Source of the DNA: Thermoflexus hugenholtzii JAD2
Lineage (GTDB): Bacteria > Chloroflexota > Chloroflexia > Chloroflexales > Roseiflexaceae
Length of the DNA stretch: 64,000 bases
Reading direction: 5' to 3'
NCBI GenBank assembly: GCA_945881915.1
Contig: CAMCVW010000005.1
Coordinates: 62,001-126,000, forward strand
The position numbers and the translations under genes are program-made. Below the pieces are notes generated by a model. The model ran no database searches. It was not told where the DNA came from and saw only the letters and a program-made list of their open reading frames with translations. Shown piece by piece: positions 35,576 through 44,249 of the stretch. Position 1 is the stretch's first letter; every line of letters starts with the position of its first letter.

Positions 35576-36840
35576 AACGTATCATTCCCGTAGTCGTTGC
35601 ATTTTTGCTTGGTTGGTTAGTTGCTATGCTGCTCGCTGGGACGCCCTATGCAGGTGACATCCAGCGCGCAATCGGTCCTGGGACCATTGCCCAACTCCAG
35701 ACGCCGTGGGGCATGCGAGCTGCGTTTGCGCCTTTTTGGGAGAGTTGGCAACTCGTCGATGCAATTTTCTACGATCGTGTTCGGATTGACCATTCGCGGA
35801 TGATTCGCGGTGCAGTCGATGGCATGCTGGCCACGCTCGATGACAAGTATACGTTTTATCAAGAACCCGATAAGGCAGCACAAACCACTGATGATATGTC
35901 GGGGCGAACTGCAGGCATTGGGATTTTCCTCCGCATAACCGACGGGCATGCATATGTCTGGAAGCCCATCCCCAATGCACCAGCGCAACAGAACGGGATT
36001 CTGCACAACGATGAAATCTTGGCGGTTGACGAGAAGGACGTCGCATCGCTCATCGTCGGCAAATCGGTTGATGATGCAGCGACCACCCTCGGTGCACTGA
36101 TACGCGGCAAGAAAGGGACGATTGTCACGTTGGTTGTGCAAACTGGACAACAAGCACTCCGAACAGTCGTCATCACTCGGGACGACATCATCCTGCCAAG
36201 CGTCGACTGGCAGCTGCTCGATGGTGACATTGCATATATCCATATCAGCGAGTTCAAACGCAATACTCCTGATGTCCTTGCAGACGGAATGCGAGAATTC
36301 CGTCAGGCTCCGCTCAGGGGGTATATTCTTGATCTGCGACAAAATCCAGGTGGTTTGCTGGATAGCGCACAGCGCGTGTTGGGTTTTTTCTATGATGGGA
36401 CTGCGCTATGGGAGCAACGTCAAGCGGGTGCTCTCATCGAGCTGAAAACCACCCCAATGAACCTCGATACACCGCTCGTACAAGCGCCGTTGTATATTCT
36501 TGTCGATGAACGATCCGCCAGCGCGAGTGAAGTTGTCGCTGGTGCACTACGGGACCGATACCCAGGGACAATCCTGGTCGGTCAAAAAACGTTCGGCAAA
36601 GGAATTGTGCAAAACATCTATCCATTGAGTAATGGTGGCACGATTCGGCTGACCATCAGTCAATGGCTGACGCCCAATAAAACGCTGATCCACGGCATCG
36701 GATTGCAGCCCGATTACACAGTCCCCGACGATCCGAAAGCGCCTGCCGAGAGTCCGTGTGTGGCAAATCGTCAACCCGAAAAAGGCTTCGTGTTGTGTCG
36801 CGATCCCCAGCTCAAGACGGTTTTGGGTATGATTCGTTAA
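35572..36840 (+). CDS. S41-family C-terminal processing protease
   Basis: The 422-residue exported protease of the CtpA/Prc family has an N-terminal signal anchor (about 1-22), a PDZ domain at about 100-190 (GIGIFLRI, ILHNDEILAVDEKDV), and the tail-specific protease core. The catalytic serine lies in the ERSASASE box and the lysine in TFGKGIVQ; YILDLRQNPGG is conserved. It is translationally coupled to rsmE. It would process or degrade membrane or secreted proteins. About 385 bases without a gene follow. Confidence 0.94.
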   Translation: MKRIIPVVVAFLLGWLVAMLLAGTPYAGDIQRAIGPGTIAQLQTPWGMRAAFAPFWESWQLVDAIFYDRVRIDHSRMIRGAVDGMLATLDDKYTFYQEPDKAAQTTDDMSGRTAGIGIFLRITDGHAYVWKPIPNAPAQQNGILHNDEILAVDEKDVASLIVGKSVDDAATTLGALIRGKKGTIVTLVVQTGQQALRTVVITRDDIILPSVDWQLLDGDIAYIHISEFKRNTPDVLADGMREFRQAPLRGYILDLRQNPGGLLDSAQRVLGFFYDGTALWEQRQAGALIELKTTPMNLDTPLVQAPLYILVDERSASASEVVAGALRDRYPGTILVGQKTFGKGIVQNIYPLSNGGTIRLTISQWLTPNKTLIHGIGLQPDYTVPDDPKAPAESPCVANRQPEKGFVLCRDPQLKTVLGMIR

Positions 36841-37225
36841 CGAGTTGCTACGTCCGCGCGAACACACATGGTTTTTCTGCTCCTGAATATGTGGCGATTT
36901 GGAAAACGCGTTCATCAGTCAGCATACATGCTCCTGATTTGTTGAATGTGCCGTCACAGCATGCAGAAGAAAACTATCCCTGTAAAAATCAGACGCCGCC
37001 TGTGGCAAAATCAACATACGCACGGTGTATATTCCGTTCAGAGCCCTTCGATCCTTCGGTGAAAAACCGTTGCGGAGTGTGTCTACGTACCCATGGTTGA
37101 CGCGAGATTTCCAGCCGAAATCCCCGCACAGCGCACATTCTCTGACGGGGCCATTGTCTCTCGGGTGACGGCGAGGGCGGATTTTGCGGTATGCTACGTA
37201 GACTATAGCGCTGAGAGGTACAGTT
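36841..37225 (+). other. non-coding gap after the protease gene
   Basis: No frame on either strand here has a recognisable start, ribosome site and family match. A TATGCT box near 37191 might be the -10 of the carotenoid gene, but its -35 is poor. No clear terminator follows the protease stop. Confidence 0.4.
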
Positions 37226-38713
37226 ATGGGTCGCTCTGGACGCGTCGTCGTCGTTGGTGCCGGTGTGGGCGGGCTTGCAAGTGCAATTCGGTGTGCAGTG
37301 GCTGGTCGACCAACGACGCTGCTCGAGGCACGTTCTCAGGCGGGGGGCAAACTCAGCATCTTGCAGGACGCCGGCTTTACGTGGGATACAGGGCCGTCAC
37401 TCTTGACCATGCCGTGGGTACTGGATGAACTCTTACAGGCTACGGGAAGTTCACTCGCTGAGGAACTGGATGTCGTTCCACTGCCTTCTGCATGCCGCTA
37501 TCTGTGGCAAGACGGCACGGTGTTTGATGCACATGCATCACTTCCTGCCCTCCTCGAGAGCATCCGTCGTTTTTCGCCTGCGGATACACACGCATTTATA
37601 CAATTTCTTTCATATGCAGGGAACATCTGGGACTTGACTGCTGATCCGTTCTTGTACAAACCGTTTGATGGTCTCAAGAGTATGAATAATGGCAATATCC
37701 TCAAACGGACTTGGCAACTCGATGGCATCAGGACAATGGATCAAGCAGTGCGTTCCTATTTTACACATCCCTACATGCAGCAGGTCATGAATCGATTTGC
37801 GACATACAATGGTTCCTCTCCGTATCGGACACCTGCGACATTCAATACCATTGCATGGGCCGAGTTCGCATTGGGTGCATTTTATCCGCGTGGTGGCATG
37901 CATGGAATCACCGAAATGCTCGAACGTACCGCTCGCCGTGTCGGGGTCGAAATTATTTTTGATGCCCCAGTTCGCGAGATTTCTCACCAGAATGGTGCGG
38001 TGCGAGGTGTATGCACAACGACGGGTGCATACTACGAAGCATCAGATGTCATCTGTAATGTGGATCCACAAATTGCCTATGAGCATTTTATTCCTGGTGC
38101 GCGCGCACGGGCGGAGCGCCTCAAGAAGCGCGAATTATCGATGAGCGGAATGGCAATTTTGTGGGGCATCAATCGTGCATATGACCATCTCGACCATCAC
38201 ACGGTCTGCTTTTCGCCCGATTATCGCGCAGAATTCGCGGATATCGACGCTGGCCGGCTTCACGACATGCCCACGGTCTATCTCAATCACACGACACATA
38301 CCGACCCTGCACACGCGCCGGTGGGCGGTCAAAACATCTTTGCGCTGGTGAATGTGCCTGCCCAACGGGGAGAGATGGATTGGGAGAGCCTGGCGCCGAT
38401 GTACATCGAACGTGTCATTGATCGGCTCGCAGCCTTTGGGATGCATGATCTGCGTGATCGAATTGTCGTGCAGCATGTCTACACTCCCAACGACTTTGCA
38501 CGACTCTACAACGCGCCAGGTGGTGCGATCTACGGATTGGCGTCGAACGCTCGCATGAGTGCATTCCTCAGACCCCTGCAGCGTGATCGGCAGCTATCCG
38601 GATTGGTATTCTGCGGCACGGGCACCCATCCCGGTGGCGGCGTACCACTCGCAGTGCTTTCTGGAAAGCATGCCGCAGCATATGTCCTCGCGAAGGAAAA
38701 TAAAAACATGTAA
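37226..38713 (+). CDS. phytoene desaturase/CrtI-family oxidoreductase
   Basis: The 495-residue FAD enzyme starts with the Rossmann motif VVVVGAGVGGLASAIRCA, then ARSQAGGKL and WDTGPSLLTMP, and ends with GTGTHPGGGVPLAVLSGKHAA, the C-terminal FAD signature of the CrtI/CrtN/CrtP group. It would desaturate or oxidise a carotenoid backbone. Which step cannot be read from the motifs; desaturase, isomerase and diapocarotenoid oxygenase forms share them. crtB, crtE and other pathway genes are not adjacent, so the pathway is split. GAGAGG at 37212-37217 precedes the ATG. Confidence 0.88.
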   Translation: MGRSGRVVVVGAGVGGLASAIRCAVAGRPTTLLEARSQAGGKLSILQDAGFTWDTGPSLLTMPWVLDELLQATGSSLAEELDVVPLPSACRYLWQDGTVFDAHASLPALLESIRRFSPADTHAFIQFLSYAGNIWDLTADPFLYKPFDGLKSMNNGNILKRTWQLDGIRTMDQAVRSYFTHPYMQQVMNRFATYNGSSPYRTPATFNTIAWAEFALGAFYPRGGMHGITEMLERTARRVGVEIIFDAPVREISHQNGAVRGVCTTTGAYYEASDVICNVDPQIAYEHFIPGARARAERLKKRELSMSGMAILWGINRAYDHLDHHTVCFSPDYRAEFADIDAGRLHDMPTVYLNHTTHTDPAHAPVGGQNIFALVNVPAQRGEMDWESLAPMYIERVIDRLAAFGMHDLRDRIVVQHVYTPNDFARLYNAPGGAIYGLASNARMSAFLRPLQRDRQLSGLVFCGTGTHPGGGVPLAVLSGKHAAAYVLAKENKNM

Positions 38714-38718
38714 TCGTG

Positions 38719-38727
38719 TGTTATACT
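38719..38727 (+). promoter_or_regulatory. extended -10 promoter of the TauE/SafE gene
   Basis: TGTTATACT (TGn plus a five-of-six -10 box) lies 35 bases ahead of the ATG, directly after the carotenoid gene stop. No good -35 was found. Confidence 0.5.
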
Positions 38728-38762
38728 AAACCACTAGATTTGATAGAAGTGGTAGGGTATAC

Positions 38763-39620
38763 ATGAAGGTAGCAATTCCACGAAGACGCATGGTGGTTGC
38801 ACTGGGTACCGCGTTAGTCATGGTGGCGCTGTATGTCACATTCGTGCGCTGGCAAGATGCCGGGTACGTGGTGAACACCGATGCGCTCTTGGCAGGTTTT
38901 TTGGTGGGTATGCTGGCACAGTTTGTCGACGGCGCATTAGGGATGGCATATGGTGTGACCGCTTCGACGTTTCTCTTATCGACAGGGGCGTCGCCTGCGG
39001 TGGCAACTGCAGCGGTTCACATGGCCGAAATCTTTACGACGGGTGCATCTGGGTTGAGTCACTGGCGGTTCGGCAATATCGATCGCCACCTTTTTCGCCG
39101 TTTGGTAATCCCTGGGATCATCGGGGCGATTGTCGGCGTATACATCGTGACCGGCCTCGATGGTGCGCTGGTCAAACCCTATATCGGTACATACTTGGCA
39201 ATCATGGGCTTGTATCTCATCGTACGAGCCGCTTGGCGCGTGCACGTCAATGTAAACATGAAGTGGGGCACTCCAATTGTGGGCTTCGTTGGAGCGTTCG
39301 TCGATACGATTGGCGGCGGTGGCTGGGGACCAGTGGTCACTACCACATTGTTGGGAACGGGGCATGAACCAAAAGAGGTCATCGGTTCGGTCAGTGCGGC
39401 GGAATTTTTCATCACCGTCGTGAGTGGGGTTGCGTTGGCATTTTTGGTGACGGTTGAGGCATGGGAAACTGTCGCCGGCTTGATAGCGGGCGGGATGGTG
39501 ATGGCACCATTCGCAGCGTTCATTGCGGGGAAACTTCCCAAACGGATCTTGATGGCAGTGGTAGGTTGCCTCATCATTGGGCTCAACTACGGCAACATCC
39601 GCAACGTCATTGGATTCTAA
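38763..39620 (+). CDS. TauE/SafE-family membrane protein (second copy)
   Basis: The 285-residue protein has a basic N-terminus, one extra leading helix, and two family halves (FLVGMLAQFVDGALGMAYGV and FVGAFVDTIGGGGWGPVVTT). It is longer and quite different from the protein at 25.4 kb, with Asp and Trp in the motifs where that one has glycine. Both are probable anion or organosulfur exporters. GTAGGG precedes the ATG. It has its own promoter and a strong terminator, so it is monocistronic. Confidence 0.86.
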   Translation: MKVAIPRRRMVVALGTALVMVALYVTFVRWQDAGYVVNTDALLAGFLVGMLAQFVDGALGMAYGVTASTFLLSTGASPAVATAAVHMAEIFTTGASGLSHWRFGNIDRHLFRRLVIPGIIGAIVGVYIVTGLDGALVKPYIGTYLAIMGLYLIVRAAWRVHVNVNMKWGTPIVGFVGAFVDTIGGGGWGPVVTTTLLGTGHEPKEVIGSVSAAEFFITVVSGVALAFLVTVEAWETVAGLIAGGMVMAPFAAFIAGKLPKRILMAVVGCLIIGLNYGNIRNVIGF

Positions 39621-39639
39621 TCGTTCGATGGTATAGAGT

Positions 39640-39675
39640 GACGCGCCCGCTGCTGCTGCAGCGGGCGCGTCTTTT
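39640..39675. terminator. GC-rich bidirectional terminator
   Basis: A 14-bp perfect stem (39640-39653 with 39658-39671, loop TGCT) followed by TTTT, between the TauE/SafE gene and the convergent isomerase gene. The plus-strand T-run favours the transporter; the other strand has no T-run. Confidence 0.85.
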
Positions 39676-39676
39676 G

Positions 39677-40483
39677 CTAGGCAAATAACTCTCGTATCCG
39701 TTGATGCTGCCACTCGATGATATCTGCGAGCGGATGGTAGGGCTCGTTGGTAATGGGGTCGACCGCCTGATAGGGAGGTGGTCCGTATTCTGCGGTGACC
39801 GTGAGTGTCGACTCGCTGCGTGCCTGGGTTGCCAGGTAAATCATCCTCCACCAGTGCTCATGGGCGCTTACTTCCTGCGCATAGCGAGGCATTCGAGGGT
39901 CAATCACTTGCGGACCCTGACTATGGCCGACGCGTGCGTGCAGATGGATTGTGCGCGCAGCCACTTGTGCAATGATTTCTTCACAATCTGCCAAAAGCCG
40001 TTCTGCGACGCAGGCCCAGTGGCTTAAATCTGCGCAGATGTGCATGTCGGGATAGCGGCTCAGGTAGGCTGCAGTGGTCCACGGGTTGAATAATAAACGC
40101 CCACGATGCGTCTCGTGACCGCAACGAATGTTGTAGGATTGCTCGAGTTTGAGCACGCCCTCTATGAATCGACAGCCATCATCAAAATGGGAGCTGTCGC
40201 GCCAACCATGCAGTGTTATCTGTCGTGCACCGCATTCCAGTGCACCTTCGATCTGCATACGGACGCTATCAAGGTGCTCACTGACAGATTCGCCTTGCGA
40301 GAAAACCATGGCAACGTAGTCCAGGCGGTGTTGCTCAAGGAGCATCCTGAGTGCTCGTTGCTCTGTACCGTCGAGCAAAGCGCCGACTTCAATGCCCCGA
40401 TACCCTTGGGCTGCGAACACAGGCAATACCACATCCATCGGGGCGTCGACGCCCCACAGACTCCGAAACATCTCTACACGCAT
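39677..40483 (-). CDS. sugar phosphate isomerase/epimerase-like TIM-barrel protein
   Basis: The 268-residue protein has the xylose-isomerase-like/AP-endonuclease-2 TIM-barrel fold. Metal or substrate residues are visible in GYRGIEVGAL, ITLHGWRDS, GHETHRGRLLFNPW, ICADLSHW, TIHLHARVGHSQ and VTAEYGPPPY. Family members isomerise, epimerise or dehydrate sugars and inositols. GAGGAG is about nine bases before the ATG at 40483; the longer frame (GTG 40489) is too close to that site. A GH4 glycosidase gene is encoded 2 kb away on the same strand, so sugar use is a reasonable guess. Substrate unknown. Confidence 0.86.
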   Translation of the reverse strand: MRVEMFRSLWGVDAPMDVVLPVFAAQGYRGIEVGALLDGTEQRALRMLLEQHRLDYVAMVFSQGESVSEHLDSVRMQIEGALECGARQITLHGWRDSSHFDDGCRFIEGVLKLEQSYNIRCGHETHRGRLLFNPWTTAAYLSRYPDMHICADLSHWACVAERLLADCEEIIAQVAARTIHLHARVGHSQGPQVIDPRMPRYAQEVSAHEHWWRMIYLATQARSESTLTVTAEYGPPPYQAVDPITNEPYHPLADIIEWQHQRIRELFA

Positions 40484-40541
40484 AATCACACTCCTCTGTG
40501 CGGCTGCTGGGATTATACCCCATTGCGTATGTGACTCACGG

Positions 40542-41409
40542 TCATCGCAGCGAACGGCGATATCCTTCCCGAAGTGCGTCTTGTTCTGTCACAAAGCAGC
40601 GCACCGAAGTGTGTGTCGTCGCATAATACACCCCGGTAGGTACATGATAGATGAGCGAGCGTACGTTCCCCTTGATTTGACCGACGATGCAAGGGGCAGA
40701 TGCTGCAGTGATTATTCCCGAAACAGTCGCGGTAGGGGAAGCAGACAGCAGCGTGCGCGTCGATGTGGCAGTCCGTGTGACCGACGCGGTGCGCGTCGCA
40801 CTGGCAGTCCGTGTCACTGTCGCGGTGCGCACTGCAGTCCTCGCATGGGTAGTCACTACTCCGTTGCAGGTATTGGGTGACCACAATCCGCGCTAGGCAG
40901 CGCGTGCTTCGGTCTGTGCCGCGCGAAATGATGATTGGTATAGATAGGGAACTCTATACGTGTATTCAAATGCATACCCATCGATGATCATTTGTTGATT
41001 GATGTTCGTGCCATCCGAAAGCCACACAAACCGCAGCGACCGTCCATATTTGTCGACGTCACCTTGACTCGAATCTGCTTCGAGATAAATAGGTTTGGCA
41101 TCGACGAGGTTGTGCATATGTGCGCTCGCCTCGCGCCTGTAGCACTGCACGGGTTTACGCGGATCGACGACTTCTGGTGTGTCGATACCAATGAGGCGGA
41201 CTATCATGATGGTCGTCCCGATGCGAACGTGCAGCGTGTCGCCGTCGACCACCTTGGTGACGACTCCCTGCTGGAGCCCACCGGGAGTGTTGCAGCAGCG
41301 GTAACCGGAGTCATAGGTCGCGATGCCGCCGCATGCCATAGAAAAACGAAAATAGCGCGAGAAGGATCCGGACGCGGCGTGTCGGACGAGTATGTGTGAC
41401 GTTGCTCAT
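40542..41409 (-). pseudogene. broken secreted staphylococcal-nuclease-like gene
   Basis: The ATG at 41409 overlaps the stop of the intact paralogue (ATGA) and opens a basic, hydrophobic leader RVRILLALFSFF. One surplus base near 41340 shifts the frame; without it the leader would run straight into ACGG, a lipoprotein-like cleavage site. The nuclease domain follows (VVDGDTLHVRIG, IGIDTPEVVDPRKPVQCY, KYGRSLRFVWL). An in-frame TAG at 40893-40895 then interrupts RGLWSPNTCNG, which the paralogue also has. After a Thr/Arg repeat the frame ends in IKGN and YHVPTGVYY, a small module also seen fused to such nucleases. Two separate lesions, one a nonsense codon, make real decay more likely than sequencing error. 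Confidence 0.8.
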
Positions 41410-42404
41410 GGTGTTGGAGTGACCGGGCTGGCCACACCATTACAGCTGGTGGGTGACCAGAGACCGCGAGCTGCGTTTCGGGCATCATTTTCGGCTGCTT
41501 TGAAGGCGTCTTGATATTGGTATGGAATGCGATAGGTATATTCGAACGCGTAACCCTCCTGGATGATGAGTTGATTGAATAATGTGCCATCAGGGAGCCA
41601 AATATACAGCAATAATCGATCGTATCTGTCACGTTTGTCTTGCGTTGGGTCAAACGAAATCAGCACATCTTTGCCGAGCAACGTTTTTTTCGTGAATGCA
41701 CTCGCCTCTGCTCCGTAGCACTGAACCGGCTTCCGAGGATCCTTTACTTCGGGGGTGTCGATGCCAATCATGCGGATGGATTGGACTTTGCCCTCGAAAT
41801 CAAGTTTGACCGTGTCACCGTCGACGACATTTGAGATGCGTGCGGGAATCTTCCCTTCCGCGGACTCCGCAGGAGCAGCGATCGGTGCCGTTGGAATCGC
41901 GGTGACACTCGGAGCCTCAGGAGCGGTTGTCGGCACAACAGCAGGTGCCGTCGTAGGTTGCACAAGTGGTTCGGTCACCGTAGGGGGAATAGGAATCGTG
42001 GGCGACGTAGAAGCAGTTGCGGAGGCAAGGACAGATGGCGTACGTTGAACCAATGCAGTCTGACTCGGCTGAAGGACTGGAGTCGCCGTTGCAATGAGAT
42101 TTGGCTGCTGTGGAGTAGTGGGTGCGGCAATGAACAGCACAAGCCCTACCAAAAACATCATGCCCGTAACGACGAGCAAGAGAGGGCGCCAGATTCCGCC
42201 GCGTCGCCACAAGTACTCAAAGAGCAAGAACGGCGCGGCAATCGCATAGAAGAGCCCGATAAAGACGTACTTGAGTATCCAATAGAATCCGATAAACAGA
42301 TATTTGAGGACATACCACGCCGCAGCAAAAAATGCCACTATTATGCCCAATAGACAACACCCCGAGGCGTTCATGGGACGGGAGCCTAGGGAGTGATTAT
42401 TCAT
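41406..42404 (-). CDS. membrane-anchored thermonuclease (SNase) family protein
   Basis: The 332-residue protein starts with two or three hydrophobic segments (about 15-65 and 74-94), then a Pro/Thr/Ala-rich stalk to about 185, then a staphylococcal-nuclease OB-fold domain: VVDGDTVKLDF, RMIGIDTPEVKDPRK and KRDRYDRLLLYIW carry the Asp, Arg and Glu used for catalysis. The domain would face outside and degrade nucleic acid. ATG 42404 with GAGG seven bases ahead is used. The last codon region overlaps a broken second copy, showing tandem duplication. Confidence 0.9.
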   Translation of the reverse strand: MNNHSLGSRPMNASGCCLLGIIVAFFAAAWYVLKYLFIGFYWILKYVFIGLFYAIAAPFLLFEYLWRRGGIWRPLLLVVTGMMFLVGLVLFIAAPTTPQQPNLIATATPVLQPSQTALVQRTPSVLASATASTSPTIPIPPTVTEPLVQPTTAPAVVPTTAPEAPSVTAIPTAPIAAPAESAEGKIPARISNVVDGDTVKLDFEGKVQSIRMIGIDTPEVKDPRKPVQCYGAEASAFTKKTLLGKDVLISFDPTQDKRDRYDRLLLYIWLPDGTLFNQLIIQEGYAFEYTYRIPYQYQDAFKAAENDARNAARGLWSPTSCNGVASPVTPTP

Positions 42405-42432
42405 ACAAACCTCGTATGTGAGCTTCATTTTC

Positions 42433-42438
42433 ATTATA
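42433..42438 (-). promoter_or_regulatory. -10 box of the nuclease gene
   Basis: A perfect TATAAT on the minus strand, 29 bases before the ATG; no good -35 at the usual spacing because the GH4 hairpin occupies that place. Confidence 0.45.
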
Positions 42439-42446
42439 ACGAATCA

Positions 42447-42468
42447 GGGCACCACATTTGTGGTGCCC
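42447..42468 (-). terminator. hairpin after the GH4 gene
   Basis: A 9-bp perfect stem (42468-42460 with 42455-42447) and four-base loop, 29 bases after the GH4 stop. The tail is only weakly T-rich (TGATTCGTT), so efficiency is uncertain. Confidence 0.5.
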
Positions 42469-42496
42469 AGCTGCAGAAAATGTTGGGGAAAGATAT

Positions 42497-43807
42497 CTAT
42501 TTGAACTGCGGCAGGTACGGAGCTGATTGAGCGAACATTTCGTCGACCATCGAGCGAATTTCACGCAGTGACAGACGTGCGGCAGTCAGTGGATCGTGAT
42601 AGCAGGCAAGATAGATTGGTTCGCGATCGCCCGTTATACACCCGGTTATTGCTAATTCTTCAATTTGACTACTCAAATTGGTCAGTAGTTGCACCGCTGT
42701 GGGTAAGGCTCCGACGGCGTGTGGATGCAAACCCGATGCATCTGCGAGGATGGGTACTTCGACACATGCCCCGTGCGGCAAATTGGTGATGTAGCCGACA
42801 TTGCGTACGTTGCCATTGAAGGTGAATGCATCACCGCCAGATAACGCATTGATGATGGATGCAGCATATTCGTTACTGGGTGTGAGATCTATGGGTTGCG
42901 GCTGTGTACGTTCCCGTTGTGCTTCGTCACGCCATTCGTGCATGTGCTTTTGATACCAGTTCACTGCTGCATGACTCGCGCCTGGGTTCCACCCTGTCCC
43001 TGGAGTGCAGAATTCCGCGATGAGTTCGGGTCGCTTCCTGAACCACCAGTTGTACTCTGAATGATGCCCACTTGATTCGGTTGTATACAATCCAAGTGCA
43101 AGAAAGAGTTCGTTCCGTACGATTTCTTCACGGTAGGTTGCTTCTTGAGCGACTGCATCGTGAATGCGTGGGTAGGCATCAATCCCTTTGTGAGTCAACG
43201 TCAAATACCAGGCCATGTGATTAATCCCTGCGCAGGTGTATTGCAGTTCTGCAAAAGGGACGTTCATCCAACGGGCCAGCATTTCGGCGGTGCCTTGCAC
43301 ACTGTGACACAATCCGACCACCGGGACTGTTGTGTCTCGACTGAGAGCACCGCAGAGCATCGCCATTGGATTGGTATAGTTCAGAAGCACCGCTTTGGGT
43401 GCGAGCTGTTCCATCTTCCGTGCGATGTGTTGCATTGCGGGGTAGGTTCGTAAAAACCGAAAAATACCGGATGGGCCACGGGTGTCACCGATATTGATGT
43501 CTACACCATACTTCGCAGGGATTTCTGTGTCGTGACGCCATTGATCGAATGATCCGGAAATCGTACAGATGACATAATCAGCACCTGCGAGTGCGACATC
43601 GATGACTGTGGTGGCTAAAATCTGGGCAGCATAATGGCCTGCATCAACAATCCGTTTGACGCTAAAGTGCACATGATCGAGACGTTCTTGATCGATGTCA
43701 TACAAGACAATAGTGGCATCTGACATACGTGCAAAACTGAGCACGTCGCGGACTAAACGGCGTGTAAATATATGGCTTCCTGCGCCGACGAATACAATTC
43801 TTGTCAT
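42497..43807 (-). CDS. GH4-family NAD-dependent alpha-glycosidase
   Basis: The 436-residue enzyme belongs to glycoside hydrolase family 4, which splits alpha- or beta-glycosides by NAD- and metal-dependent oxidation-elimination. The Rossmann start IVFVGAGSHIFTRRLVRD, NYTNPMAM, the metal-ligand loop GLCHSVQGT with its Cys and His, and CAGINHMAWYL are intact. CHSV is the form seen in alpha-galactosidase and galacturonidase members, whereas others have CHN or CDS. GAGAGG precedes the ATG. No sugar transporter or PTS gene is adjacent, so the source of substrate is unclear. Confidence 0.93.
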   Translation of the reverse strand: MTRIVFVGAGSHIFTRRLVRDVLSFARMSDATIVLYDIDQERLDHVHFSVKRIVDAGHYAAQILATTVIDVALAGADYVICTISGSFDQWRHDTEIPAKYGVDINIGDTRGPSGIFRFLRTYPAMQHIARKMEQLAPKAVLLNYTNPMAMLCGALSRDTTVPVVGLCHSVQGTAEMLARWMNVPFAELQYTCAGINHMAWYLTLTHKGIDAYPRIHDAVAQEATYREEIVRNELFLALGLYTTESSGHHSEYNWWFRKRPELIAEFCTPGTGWNPGASHAAVNWYQKHMHEWRDEAQRERTQPQPIDLTPSNEYAASIINALSGGDAFTFNGNVRNVGYITNLPHGACVEVPILADASGLHPHAVGALPTAVQLLTNLSSQIEELAITGCITGDREPIYLACYHDPLTAARLSLREIRSMVDEMFAQSAPYLPQFK

Positions 43808-43936
43808 TATTGCACCTCTCTGTGCTGCTTCGAAGTCACTGACCGAGATTCACACAACATGCTAGGAGTGAAAAAAACGGCGTATTCCGTCCCTCTGAAG
43901 TAATCCAGCGCGCCATGTAATTTATGGTACTGCACG

Positions 43937-44249
43937 GTGTTCGACGCACTGAGCGCAATTCGTAGTGATGGCCCGGTCATGGTTGCGCTTGCCGAACACC
44001 AGCGATCACGCACGATTTTTTGTATGGTCTGTGCTTCCCGCAGAGGAACTCCACGACGAGCGTCAGTTTTCGGCTGTCGCTCCTGCAGTGGAACGCATCT
44101 GTGCAGATATCCACACACCACTCGATCGTGCACGTGCCAACAGGCCAACGCTGCAGAGGCCAGTCCTCGCCAGACAAAATGTCAACATGCGTGACCCGTT
44201 AGGTCATGTCTGGATTCTGCGACAGGCGACGCTGAGCGGTGCATCCTAG
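43937..44249 (+). pseudogene. possible remnant of a VOC/glyoxalase-like gene
   Basis: The gap between GH4 and the nucleoside hydrolase holds, in the plus frame ending at 44249, the stretch NMRDPLGHVWILRQ, which resembles the C-terminal strand of PhnB/glyoxalase-like VOC proteins (DPFGHVW). In another frame, SDGPVMVALAEH could be a preceding strand. No complete VOC domain or start site is found. The evidence is short and this may be chance; otherwise the roughly 440-base gap (43808-44245) shows nothing else. Confidence 0.3.

Noticed and set aside
38976-39851. 291-residue minus-strand frame over the TauE/SafE gene
   Set aside because: Crosses a strong terminator and another gene; shadow.
40893-40895. 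Amber read-through or recoding in the second nuclease gene
   Set aside because: The gene also has a frameshift in its leader, so a dead gene is the simpler reading.
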